A DNA stretch of 64,000 bases from Cenococcum geophilum 1.58 (Eukaryota > Ascomycota > Dothideomycetes > Gloniales > Gloniaceae), in NCBI GenBank assembly GCA_001692895.1, contig KV748239.1:62001-126000 (forward strand), in the 5' to 3' direction. Made by a program: the position numbers and the translations under genes. Of this stretch, positions 1 to 11,569 are shown piece after piece. Under the pieces are notes generated by a model. The model did not search any database and was not told where the DNA came from. It worked only from the letters and a program-made list of their open reading frames with translations. Every line of letters begins with the position of its first letter. Within the stretch, counting starts at the first letter, position 1.

Positions 1-38
1 TAAGGTTATGCTAAGCCTAACCCGGATCTCCGATACCT
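1..38. repeat. 38-bp direct repeat, left copy
   Basis: The first 38 bases of the window recur at 11458-11495 in the same orientation with only two differences, both C/T transitions. The match stops abruptly after the GATACCT at its end. The two copies enclose the first Gypsy element and the Crypton remnant, so they could mark the ends of an outer element or of a duplicated segment. The window starts inside or at the edge of the left copy, so its true left boundary is unknown. Confidence 0.7.
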
Positions 39-267
39 ATTATATATTAGGGGGGCTAGTTTAGCGCGGTTATAACCTAGGTTAATATGAGGTTAGGGCT
101 ACCCCTATTAATAATGCGCCTAAACCCCATATAAGGTCGCGCAGTAACCGCCCCTAAGTACTTTCGCACGCGATTTTAGGCGAAAAGGTATATAATTTGT
201 GTTAGATCGGTACTTCTAGACAGTCGCGTAATAATACTCTAAATTTATAACACCTAAATAGGCTTTA
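39..267. other. AT-rich intergenic stretch
   Basis: No reading frame or recognisable transposon domain. The composition is AT-rich with CpG retained, like the rest of the RIP-mutated block. Confidence 0.5.
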
Positions 268-542
268 TTCCTATATTAAGGCGTTTTAATTACTATAGTG
301 CAGTCCTATATTAAGACGTCTTAGTTACTATAGTATAGTCCTATATTAAGGCGTCTTAGTTAATGCAGTGCAGTCGTATATTAAGGCGTTTTGGTTACTA
401 TAGTGCAGTTCTACATTAAGGCGTCTTAGTTACTGCAGTATAGTCATATATTAAGGCGTTTTAGTTACTATAGTGTAGTCCTATATTAAGACGTCTTGGT
501 TACTAGTATAGTCCTATATTAAGGCGTCTTGGTTACTATAGT
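268..542. repeat. 35-bp tandem repeat, about 8 units
   Basis: A unit of about 35 bp, reading roughly CCTATATTAAGGCGTCTTAG followed by TTACTATAGTGCAGT, is repeated about eight times. One late unit is shortened by a few bases. Units differ mainly by C/T and A/G transitions, as expected if RIP acted on them. The array ends 28 bp before the first LTR. It may belong to the 3' flank of the Crypton remnant, because the Gypsy element inserted between the array and that remnant. Confidence 0.8.
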
Positions 543-570
543 AAAATAAGTATTATTTACTACTTAAGAG

Positions 571-995
571 TGTTACGGACGCTTTAAGTACAATGTTATA
601 ACTACTTAGAAGAGAGACGGAAGAAGCTAGTTAGTTAATTTAGGCATAGTCCAGAATAGAGCTGGTAGAACTATATGACAAGGAATGGTAACCGAGGTCA
701 CATAACATGCTACGTATTAAACAAGAGGAACGAGAGAAACTCACGTACCTTATATATAAGACATACATTACGTACAAGAAGGATTTTATAGGAGTACGGT
801 TGTGTATTTAAGGACCCTTAGTCCCTATCTAGATAGTTCCTTCCTTATAGTAATTCTCAGAATATAATTAGAGTTAATCTATTAGGCAACCACTCCACCA
901 GTTATTATTACGTTAACGTCTTCTATACTTACATTTCCTATACACCTAGCCCATTAACAAACCCATCGTAGTTCCTACTTCGAGGTTCCGTTATA
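571..995 (+). repeat. 5' LTR of Gypsy copy 1
   Basis: Starts TGTTACGGAC and ends TTCCGTTATA, so the termini are imperfect inverted repeats altered by RIP. It matches 8103-8527 at the same length. Confidence 0.92.
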
Positions 996-1040
996 TAATT
1001 ACTACCTAGTTATAGTATTAAGTACAGAAAGTCGGACAAT

Positions 1041-2110
1041 ATGCCACCAAAAGCAGCCACTATAACGCCATTAACGGCGGTAACTACTTTAAGGTCAGGT
1101 AACGACACTAGTATAGTAAACACTAACTTATAGCAACCTATAACGGTTGGACAACTATAAAAAATAGTTAACTAGCTAACGGAAAATAATATAATATTAG
1201 AAAACAGGATTAACGGGATAGGAGCAGCAAAGGTTAAGCTACTATTAATTAAAAGATTCTTAGGAGAGAAATTAAAGCTTAAAGGATTCTTTATATAAAT
1301 ATATTTTAAAGTTGCGTAAGAGGGAGCAAAGCTAGTAACACCTATAGATTAAATAGCGTACGTAGGATTATTCTTAATAGGAAGGGCACTTAAATAGTTT
1401 AAGCCCTACCTTATGGAAATATAGGCGAACGGAATAATAACTACGAACCAAGAAGTACGGTTTATATTTTTAAGTTAGAACGGATTTATAAAGCGACTTA
1501 CATAAATATTTAGAGACCTAGAGGCAGTAACTACGGCGGAAAGAAAACTCTAAGACATTACGCAACGAACCTCAGTAATTAAGTATATAACGCAGTTCCA
1601 GACGTTAGCAATATAAGTAGAGTGGAATAATAGGGCGCTTATAGTATAGTATAAACAGGGACTTAAGGCTAAAGTCTAGGACGTAATTATTCTAATAGAA
1701 AATGCGGACACCCTAAGGGAACTAATAGATTAAGCAATTAAGATTAATAATTGGATTTACTAAAGGGAACAGGTTAAATAAGGCTAGGATAAAGTTCTAT
1801 AGTTATATAAGGCGTAGAGTACGCAATAACTAAAGCTAAGTTAGAAACCATAGTATAGCGCAAAGCTAATAAACCTAAGTAGTACTAAAAAAGCCTATAA
1901 GAGATAGAGTAAAAGACTATAAAAACCTAAGGGATAAGGATTAAGTAATTAAAGGTCTAAGGAGCAAAGGCCAAACTAGGGATCTCAGCAGTAGAAGACG
2001 TTTAGGCGGACTCTATAACAAGAAAAATAGTTTAAAAAGGGAGCTTATATAAATTACAGAAAATAAGGCTATTATATTAGAGACTATAGAAGTGGGTAGA
2101 GTTACTATAT
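1041..2110 (+). pseudogene. gag remnant of Gypsy copy 1
   Basis: An ATG 45 bp downstream of the 5' LTR opens a frame beginning MPPKAATITP. It continues, with many in-frame stops, through a stretch that aligns by eye with Ty3/Gypsy capsid. It reaches a zinc knuckle at about 2043-2096 whose cysteines and histidine have all become tyrosine (TGT/CAT to TAT). Complete loss of the CCHC ligands by transition is a textbook RIP outcome. The right edge is approximate. Confidence 0.75.
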
Positions 2111-4079
2111 AGTAAAGGGCACAAGACTAGCAAACAACATATATATATAAAGGGATAACAATATATTATAAGGAATAAAAGAATATTTAATTAAAAGTTT
2201 TGCATTTTATTATAATAACGTATACTAAATTTATAAGGACGCTAAGTACGGCGTAAGCTATTGGCCATAGGAGCCAAGTTTATTAAAATATTAAGAAACT
2301 AACGAACTAGTTTATAGATCGGATATTAAAGACAATAAATTTAATATAGGCGAAACATTTTATAATAATAAGGCAATAAGAGCGGTTTACTAGGAATATA
2401 CAGCTATTAGAGATATTATACCAAAAGTAAAGGATAATTCCACTATAAAACAGGGAACATTAGTAGGGATTAAGACCCTACTAGATATAATATCTATCAC
2501 TTTATAAGACGCAAGAGAAGTAGGATAGTAAGCTACTTCGGCACTTAATAAAAGCAAAAGGCCATAAGCTTAAGATTCTTAGGATAAGATACGAGATAAC
2601 TAAAATTCTTAAGATAAGATAAGGTAAGCTTAAGGACCTATAATAGACGCTAACTAATAGAGCAGAGTAATAGCTTAGTTTAAGAATATACGAATAAGCT
2701 TAGGATAGAGTTTCCTATAGGTATAAGATTCTCAAGATAAGATAAGTGAGATTTAAAACTCTTAAGATAAAATAAGAACACTAAGTAAGCCTAGTTAAAC
2801 TAGGGCTGGAGCTAAGCTTAAGTTAAAAGCGAGCTTAGAATTAAAGAATCTAAGAGGTTAAAAATTTAGAGTATAAATAAGGACACCCACAAATAAGAAG
2901 CAAGAGGCTTTCTTATAAATCAGAGAATCTATAGTATAAATAGCAGTTAGATTAGGAGACAGATATATAGACCTAGAGGACTTACTAGGGGAACACAGCG
3001 TTCAGCCTAAAGATTAAAAAGTTAATACTAAGATTAAGAAGCAGGAAGACTTTAAGGATTAGTCTACAAAATATAAACCAAAAAAAACCATAGAAGAGTT
3101 TAGGCAAAGAATTATCGCATAGCAAGAACAAAAACTAGATAAGAGATCTAGTATATTAGGACATACCAGGAACAGAGCACTAGTATAAAGAATTACTAAT
3201 AGGCCTAGGGTAGGCANNCTAANAGCTAANTNGCTTANTAAANTNGAAGATAAAGANNATNTAGGNATCNNNACTAGGTTNAAAGAANNATATATAAAGG
3301 GCTATTATAATATAGTAATAAGAAGATACTTCCTTACAGACAAGTTATATATACTCTAATAGCTATACTAAAAGTGGTATAAATAGCAACACAATAATAA
3401 GTGGGAAGATTTCTATATATAGTTAGATAAAAAAGTTATCTAAGACTACCTAATTATAGAGAAGGCTATAACTTATATTAAAGGAGCCTTAATTATAACG
3501 TTAAAGGATCTAGAGGAATAATTAGAGAACTAAAGGAGCGAAAGACGCATCTTAGTACCTATAAACAAAGTTATAACGTTTAGATCAGCATAATAGAGGT
3601 TTAAACTTAAGAATAAAGATAAGCTAAGAGTTAACCTAAAGCACCTGGTATACTATACGCTATTATAGATCGCATATATAGATAACATATGCGAGATATA
3701 TAAGAATCCAAAGGAAAAGAATCGGAAATACCCTATAAGGATATACTAGATAATAGATAAGCAATAGTATAGAAATACTAAATATATATATAGATGGCAT
3801 CCAGCAGAAGTCTAAGAGGAAGGAAATTTAACACTTTAGCCAGGAAGATTCCTTACAGAAAAATACTTAAATGGATAACAGTAGTGGGAATGCCTAAAAA
3901 ATATGTATCTATAGTATATTAAAGACAAAAAGCAAACTAGGTATTAGCTAAAGAGTAAGCTAAGTACACAAGAATTAAGCAGCTAATAGTTAGAAAAAGT
4001 AGAGACCTATAGGACTAGAGGGAGCTAGTAGTAAAGCCTTAGACCCTTAAAGGAATTCAAGGACAACACCTAAATTTAT

Positions 4080-7000
4080 AAGTTAAATAGCAAGATTAGC
4101 AGTTTAAAGCGCTAATAGATAATAGAGTAACGCAAAACCATATCTTACTAATAGCAGTTAAGAGAATAGAATTGCCTTACAGATAGAAGGAGTAACCTTA
4201 CCTATTAGTTACAATTTTAGGAGATCTAATAGCCTATAAGGGAGGGATCATTAATCTTAAAATAGAACCTATTTAGATAACCATTAAAGGAAAATAAATT
4301 AAGATATATTTTAATATCCTACTATTAGGAAGAGATAAGGCAGTATTAAGGATGTCTTAGTTATAAGAATATAATCTAAAGATCGATTAGATTATAGGTC
4401 AAGTTAATATTAGAGATACTTAACGCCGTAAGATATAACAATAAGCCAAGTTAGTATAGTACTAAGTAAGAGCAACCTATAAGGAAACAGAGAAAGGACT
4501 AAGCTATATACCAAAAAGATACCATAAATATAGCAAGAAACTATAGTCACCAGAGAGCAAAAGACTATTAGATTATGCAGCATGGGACTATAAGATAGAA
4601 TTAGAACTAAAAACAAGTCTAAGGTTCTTTCCAATCTATAAGCTCACTAAAGAAAAAGGTAAAGCACTAAAAGAGTTTATCCAGGAGAACTTATAAAAGG
4701 GATATATTAGACCATTATAGTTATTAGCGGGTTATCCAGTACTATTTATACTAAAGAAGAATAGCAAACTAAGGCTGTGTATTAACTATAAATAGTTAAA
4801 TAGCATCACTCGGAAGGATAGGTATCCTTTACCCTTAATTAGTAAAATTTAAGATAGGATAGGCAACACGCAGATCTTTACAAAGATAGACCTAAAATAG
4901 GCATACCATTAGATTAGAATCAAGGAAGGCAATAAATAAAAGGCAGCCTTTAGGTTAAAGAAAGGACTATATAAACCATTAGTTATATAATTCGGGCTTA
5001 TAAACGCACTAGCAATGTTTTAGAAGCGTATTAACAATATATTAGGAGAACACTTAGATAAATTTATTATGGTATACCTTAACAACATTATCATCTACTT
5101 AATAACTAAGGAAGAATATAGAGAGCACGTTAAATAGGTCTTAAAGAGGCTACAAGAAGAATAGATGCTAGTAGTAATTAAGAAATGCGAGTTCTTTACC
5201 AGGAAGACCGATTTTGTTAAATTTATTATTAAACTAGGCCAACTAAGTATAGATCTAAAGAAGATTAAGGCTATAGTAAATTAGTAAGAACTAGAAAACG
5301 TTACGCAGTTAAGATTATTCCTAGGGTTTTGCAATTACTGCAGAAGGTTTATAGCGTAATAGTTAAAAAAAATATTAAGCTATTTACGCGGTTAATAAAG
5401 AAAGAAGAACTATAGATATAGGGAAAGGAATAGAAAGAGCTATTTAAGTAAGTCAAAAAATTGTTCACCCAGAAGCCAGTTCTTAAGATCTATTAATTAA
5501 GACTAGAAACGGTTATAGAAACGGATGCATTAGACTATATACTAGGGGCGTACTTTATATAAAAACATTAAGATAAATAGCACCCAGTGGCATATTATAG
5601 TCGGAAGATAACACCACTAAAGTTAAACTATAACATCTATAATAAGGAGTTATTAGGTATAATTATAGCACTAAAGAAATAGAGAGCATTCTTATAAGGT
5701 ATAGAGAAACCATTTATAGTTAAAATAGATTATAAGAACCTAATAGGATTCCTAATAATAAAGGAACTTAACTAAAGATAAGTTAGATGGGCAGAGATGC
5801 TTACAAAATACTATTTTAAGATTTAGTATACTAAAGGTATAGACAATACACAAGCAGACACTCTAAGTTGGAAAGCTAAACTATAAAGCAATATAAAGCC
5901 ATTAGGGGCTTTACTGCAAAAAGATATAGACGGATTAATTAGGTATAACTATCCGAAAATCATAGTAACTTAAGAAGGTAATAAACTAGAGAAAGTTTAC
6001 GAGATACTAGAAAGCTTTTAGGTATAAAGAATTCTAAAAGCACAGCTAAAAAATCTATAAACAGATATATACAAAAACTAAGAGGTAAAGTATATCCTAA
6101 AAAGCATAGCAAAGCATTTTATAGAAGATTTTTATAAGGGAATAACTTAAAAATATAATAGAGCTATAAGCTTAGTATTAAGACTCCAGGAGGAGTACAT
6201 TATTAATAAAATCTGGAATATCGCAAAAAAAGTAATAAAGTAATATCTAGATTGCTAAAGAAATAAACTAATAAGGCATAAGCTATATAGAGGGCTATAA
6301 CCTATTAAGATACCAGAGAAACCATAGGAGGTTATATTATAGGACTTTATTATTAAGTTATTAAAGTTAAGAGATCCTATTACCGGACGAGATTATAACG
6401 CAATCTTAGTAATAGTAGACAAGCTTATAAAGTGGGGATACTTTATAGCATGTACGGAAGAAATCTCAGCGGAGGATATCGCTAGAATCTATATTAAAGA
6501 AGTATTCGTAAGACACGGAACACTAAGTAAAATTATATTAGATAGAGATCTAAGATTTATAGCAGCATTCTAAAAGGTATTCTTAGTGAAGCAAGAAGTT
6601 AGGGTAGCAACTTCCACCATATATTATCCGCAGACAGACGGTTAAACAGAAAGACTAAATTAGACACTAGAGTAGTATCTAAGGCATTATATTAATTATA
6701 CACAAAATAATTAGGTATCGCTATTACCAATTATATAGTTTACATACAATACAACACCTTAAGAAGGAATAGGCACATTACTATTTAAGGCGAATTATAG
6801 GTATAAGCTAAGAATATTATTATTACTATAGCAAGTAAAGAAAACGAGTAGCACAGCTAAGGAAAGAATAAAGACATTAATAAATCTTTATATAGACCTT
6901 ATAGAATTAGTAAAGAAAGTATAAGAGAGAATAAAAAAGTACTATAACGCTAAAAGATCTAAGGGACTAGATCTTAAGGAGGGAGATAAAATATGGCTAC

Positions 7001-7410
7001 TATATAAAAATTTCAAGAGTCGATAACTAAGTAAGAAATTAAACCACGTCAGACTAGGAGCTTTTAAAATTACACAAAAGATTTCACCAGTTATATTTAA
7101 ATTAGACCTACTAGCCAAAATAAAGATTTACCCTATACAGCATATTATAATGCTAAAGCTAGCATATAGGAATATTAAGCCACTAGTCTACAAAGCAGAT
7201 ATATATAGAGGGTAAGAGGAAGACAAATGGTAAGTTTTAAAAATCGTTAGTTATAAGGACATTAATGATAAAACATAGTATAAGGTTAAGTAGATAGGCT
7301 ATAACAAGACTACCTAGGAGCCACTAGAAAATTTAAAGAACGCTATAAGAAAGGTATAGGAGTATCGGAAGAGATTAGGTCAGGCAGTAATAATAAAAAA
7401 AGATCGCTAA
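4080..7410 (+). pseudogene. pol remnant of Gypsy copy 1 (protease, RT, RNase H, integrase, chromodomain)
   Basis: Successive domains can be read through stops in one frame. They are a retroviral-type protease (about 4100-4400; the active-site DSG-like triplet reads DNR), reverse transcriptase (about 4640-5300; the YLDD box reads YLNN near 5077-5090), RNase H (about 5510-5720), an integrase core (about 6340-6800, with PQTDG retained) and a chromodomain-like end (about 7220-7370). Changed catalytic residues plus dozens of TAA/TAG codons make it non-functional. The 2110-4080 stretch is the degraded gag-pol linker and is poorly readable. Confidence 0.8.
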
Positions 7411-8082
7411 AGAATGAGTTACCTAAGGGGGACCTAAAAAAAGTAGCTACTAAACTACTTAGATCTATTTCCTTCTCTATTAGAAAAGAATCCATTCTTT
7501 TATCGCCAAGTTCCTATAAACCTTATTCTATTAGCTTCTACTTCTTAAAATAAACCTTCTTACAAACCTTCTTAAGACAGAGTAACTAAGTAGACGCCGC
7601 AATATAGGCTTTAAGAGCCTTCTACTCTATATTATAAGAACATTCTAACTTAGCAAGGGCTTAAAATAGTTTACCATCTAGCCGCGTAGCAGTAGATTAA
7701 ATATAAAACCTTAAGGCAAATCAATTAAAGAACCAAATAACTATTAAGAGTAATAGGTCGCGTATATTTGGCATTAGATATAGAGCGAACGTCATAAAAT
7801 AAGTAAATATTCGCTTTAGTGCACTCTAAGTAAGAGGACGGTTATTATAAAGATGGACTTGCCAACGTAATATAAACCAACCCCTCTTTTAAACAATAAG
7901 AATACGGAGACAGTATAATCTTACTAAGCAATAATATTGCAGCCACGGTGTGAGCACGACGTTAGGCGTATAAGGAAGAAGAAGCTTTAGGTATAATAAG
8001 TAACGATATTAACCAAATTAATTAGACGGATATCACACCTCTAGTAAACAACTTAGAGATATTTTGGATCTTTAAGGACAAA

Positions 8083-8102
8083 GATAAAAAAGAGGGAGAT
8101 GG
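8083..8102 (+). other. Polypurine tract of Gypsy copy 1
   Basis: A purine run, AAAAAAGAGGGAGATGG at its 3' end, directly abuts the 3' LTR. This is where plus-strand DNA priming occurs in LTR retrotransposons, and it fixes the element's orientation. Confidence 0.8.
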
Positions 8103-8527
8103 TATTACGGACGCTTTAAGTACAATATTACAACTACTTAGAAGAGAGACGGAAAAAGCTAGTTGGTTAATTTAGGCACGGTCTAAAATAGAGCTAGTAG
8201 AACTATATAATAAGGAATAGTAACTAAGGTTATATAACATACTACGTATTAAATAAGAGAAATAAGAGGAACTTACGTACCTTATATATAAGACGTATAT
8301 TACGTATAAGAAGGATTTTATAGGAGTACGGTTATATATTTAAGGACCCTTAGTCCCTACCTAGATAGTTCCTTCCTTATAGTAATTCTTAGAATATAAT
8401 TAGAGTTAATCTATTAGGCAACCACTCCACCAGTTATTATTACGTTAACGTCTTCTATACTTACATTTCCTATACACCTAGCCCATTAACGAACCCATCG
8501 TAGTTCTTACTTCAAGGTTCCGTTATA
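8103..8527 (+). repeat. 3' LTR of Gypsy copy 1
   Basis: Matches 571-995 over 425 bp; it starts TATTACGG (RIP form of TGTTACGG) and ends CCGTTATA. It is followed by the target duplication AAGAG. Confidence 0.92.
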
Positions 8528-8544
8528 AAGAGGGAGCCTCCCCT

Positions 8545-11050
8545 ACCCTAGATATTCTTATAAAGCTAATTTAAAGAATGCTAACCTTGTAGCTGTTCTA
8601 GCTAGTTAATAGCTTATTTCTTATCTCTTACCGTACCGTCTTCTACGCACCATCTTATATCCTTAATAATCCTATAGCAACGGCTATAGAATATAGCCTC
8701 GTTGTTAACCCGCTAGCGTGCCCCCTAGTAGTAATTAAAAGCTTTAATTAATGGCCTACCCGCTAGCCTTAAAGTCTACTTAGTCTAAAGCTAAAAGACC
8801 GAATTACCGCCTTAAAGCATTTTATATTTCCTTAGCAGCGCTTATAGGTTAAGGATAAATAGAAAAGATAGTTAAGTATTAGCTTATACTTACGCTAGTA
8901 GGGGCAATGCAGATATAGTAGACGGCTAAGTAAACGGTGCGGATATTATAGACGGCTAAGCGGATAGTGCGGATATTATAGACGGCTAAGTAGACGGTGC
9001 GGATATTGTAAACGGCGGCTAAGTAGGTAGTATAGATATTGTAAACAGCTGAGCAGGCGGCGCGGATATAGTAGACATTATAGTAGACAGTATAGGCTCG
9101 CCTAAAGGTAGACATACGGACTTTATAGGCCCTATTTAGATACCTATCTTTCCTTACTAGATCTATATAGGTGCGAATAATACTAATAACCTTTCTATTT
9201 CGCTAAGGCGTTCTAAAATCATCTATATATTTAATTAAACCCCCTTTACCTTAGAGATCGCGGCCTTATATCTTAGCTTAGCTACGGCCTTATAGGCGGG
9301 CCAGTATTTCCGCATTATTAGCTTATTTAGCGTAACTACGTTAGCTAGTAAGCTTTTTACCCATATAGTAAACCTTTAGTACTCCTTATAGCTAAAGAGG
9401 GGGTCCTTCTATAGGGGGTAGAGTGGAAACTGCTTATATAGAATTACTAAGTCCTATAATAGGATTACCCTAAGCGCGTAAAGGAGGCGTAGAAATCCTA
9501 AGCCCGTAAGGTTAAGCTATATAACCTTATTATCGGCCCTACCTAAGTAGTAGGCCTCTATGCGTTTTAGCTAGACGTTAGTCTTAGGCCATATCTTTAA
9601 ATAAAGGGCCTTCTCCGGCACCTCCTATGCGCGGGGGAGAAAGTAGCCCTTTCCTTTTTTTAGGAAGCCGGTAATTAACCGCATAAACGCATAGGGTAGG
9701 TAGCTAAGGTAGGCTCCTATTATCCCGTCCGTATTTTAGCATCCGGCCTATTTAATTTAGGTCTCCTTAACGCCGCTAAGCTTAGTATATTGGACGCTCT
9801 GCTTATAGGCGCTATAGGTCTTCTCCTTTAAGTAAATTCCTACCCCCTAAAATATCTTTTTATTCTATTTAAACTGCATATAATAGCTTAGCGGTTATTA
9901 CGGTACTTTAATACTGCTAGGGAAGACGTATAGGTTATAGTAGTCCTTTAGCTGCCGAAAGAATAGGAAGCTCTTAGCGCTATCTTTACCTTAGCGGTTA
10001 AAGAAGTAAAAGGCTACTATAGAGAGGGGGTAGAGGATAGGGTTAGCGTTCCGTATATAGCCTATATACTTAACCTTGCCGTGCTAATTCTACTTCCCTT
10101 ATATTATTAATATAATTATACATAGCGCTAACTCGTTTAGTTTAGGCCCTTTATTCTTTAGTTTAATAAGGATAAGGTTAGTAAGCTAAACGTCTTATCT
10201 ACTTTTACTATGGGTAATAGTAGTATGGCCTAAGGAACGGGTTAGAAAACGGCAGCTATATAAACTAGATAGGGTATATACAAACCTAATAAATACTTAG
10301 CTATAGTTTAAAGGTAAGACTTAACTAAACCTAGGATCTTAAAGCCCGTCTTCTAGCACCAAATAATTGCCTTTTTAAGCCCTTTAACGTTATAGCCGCT
10401 AGTAATTATAAATAGGCCTTAATTAATAAAGTTAACGCGTTAAATCCGGTCCTTATTACAGCGGACGCTATCTAGTACTGCTAAGAGCTTTGCCCCCTAT
10501 AGTGGCTGCAAGGTCTTACCTTCTAACTACTACGCGTAAAGCTCGGTAATAGCGGAGATATAGCTATTTATAACTGAGTATCGGATTATCTCATTAAATA
10601 GGGCATCTAGGGCCTCCTCGTCCTATATCTCCCCTTCCTCCTTTATAGCTTCCTCCCCTATGCCTACGGCTGCCCCTATAGCTGCCCCTACGGCTGCCTT
10701 CCCCCCTAGCTGCCTTACCCGCTTAACTATTTTCTACCTCTTCTTTACCCGCTCGCTATCTTTCTATATTTCTTTCCGTTTTAACTTCCGTTTTTAATAG
10801 CTAGCAGCCTATAATTCTTAGTTAATAACTTACTGCTCTAAAAATAGGCAAAGCTTATCTTCTGTTACCTAGGTGCCGTCTATATTACCTTCTAGTCTTA
10901 CGCACTAGTCTTCCTACTCTTTCTGCTTTAACTCGTACGCCCTTATAGTATTCTTTAAGCGCTAGGCCTTATGAATATCGTATAGCCGTGCTGTCTGGGC
11001 CTTAAATTCGCTCTAGAGGCTATAGGGGGAGAAGGCTAGGGGGGCTTCCA
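8545..11050 (-). pseudogene. Crypton-type tyrosine recombinase remnant (Ndc10-like domain plus Gcr1-type C-terminus)
   Basis: Read on the minus strand through frequent TAA/TAG codons. The N-terminal part (about 11000-10850) contains the pattern ARLYDIHKA...AYELKQKE typical of fungal Ndc10/CBF3-domain proteins of Crypton DNA transposons. The central part (about 10050-9600) keeps the tyrosine-recombinase tail with a GAYLSYLP segment holding the likely nucleophile Tyr (near 9700); the upstream Arg/His positions look mutated. The C-terminal end (about 8790-8560) resembles the Gcr1_C DNA-binding domain of these proteins. A 30-bp tandem repeat interrupts the C-terminal half. Heavy RIP makes it a dead gene. 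The family call is by remembered similarity, and exact ends are uncertain. Confidence 0.7.
8921..9075. repeat. 30-bp tandem repeat, about 5 units
   Basis: The unit reads about GACGGCTAAGTAGACGGTGC followed by GGATATTATA. It lies inside the Crypton remnant; on the minus strand it encodes a ten-residue motif like VYNIRTVYLA repeated several times. A clean open frame here is a by-product of the repeat, not evidence of a separate gene. Confidence 0.75.
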
Positions 11051-11457
11051 TCGACCGTAAAGTGGACCGTAGGGTAAGGAGATTCTTAAAAAACTCTATA
11101 TCCGCAAAAGGTAAGGGGGAGACGCGTAAGCGCGGCGTGGGTAAATAAAGCCACCAAACGCGTAAATATTAAAGGAGAAGAAGGAGAAGAGGGCTCTATA
11201 TTATATAATTATAATTATAGTAGGCCTTTCTATATAAAATTAGAAGCCCTACGCGAGCCAGCGCGGGTATAAGGATAGGAAAGGGTTGGAAAATGGATTG
11301 TCGAGGCGACGGTGAGGTCGAAGGCGCGCTAAGGCCCTCTATACTAACCCAGTACTAACCTAGGCCTTAAAAACGCGTCCGAAAAGTAGGGGCCACTACT
11401 AAAGGGGGGGTAATATTTGGACGATATGTCGCGGACCTTAGGGAGTTGTGCGTAACC
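11051..11457. other. Leader of the Crypton remnant / intergenic
   Basis: Contains a purine-rich patch (AGGAGAAGAAGGAGAAGAGG near 11174) and no readable protein. It probably holds the 5' untranslated end of the Crypton element. Confidence 0.4.
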
Positions 11458-11495
11458 TAAGGTTATGCCAAGCCTAACCCGGACCTCCGATACCT
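11458..11495. repeat. 38-bp direct repeat, right copy
   Basis: The same sequence as positions 1-38 with two C/T differences. The sequence diverges completely beyond GATACCT. Confidence 0.7.
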
Positions 11496-11569
11496 CGTAT
11501 TGTATTAAAGTATTATAATATTCCTTGGCATTCCCTATTAAAATTTCTTTTACCAAATCTACTGCTTTT

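Larger units (their letters stand above)
571..8527 (+). mobile_element. Complete, RIP-inactivated Ty3/Gypsy retrotransposon (copy 1)
   Basis: A 7957-bp element with two 425-bp LTRs (571-995 and 8103-8527). It is flanked by the perfect 5-bp target duplication AAGAG (566-570 and 8528-8532). The internal region reads on the plus strand as gag, zinc knuckle, protease, reverse transcriptase, RNase H, integrase and a chromodomain-like C-terminus, the order of Ty3/Gypsy chromoviruses. Every frame is cut by many TAA/TAG codons where the family has Gln or Trp. The LTRs differ almost only by transitions. The element is therefore structurally whole but coding-dead. Ambiguous bases (N) occur at 3217-3288. 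Confidence 0.93.

Noticed and set aside
268-542. CRISPR-like array
   Set aside because: Repeats are directly adjacent with no unique spacers and the host is a fungus; it is a simple tandem repeat.
4410-4634. Open frame of 74 residues on the minus strand inside Gypsy copy 1
   Set aside because: It is the antisense of the RIPed pol region; its hydrophobic make-up comes from TA-rich codons.
8879-9115. 78-residue repetitive frame
   Set aside because: It is the translated 30-bp tandem repeat within the Crypton remnant, kept open by the repeat and bounded by stops in the same gene.
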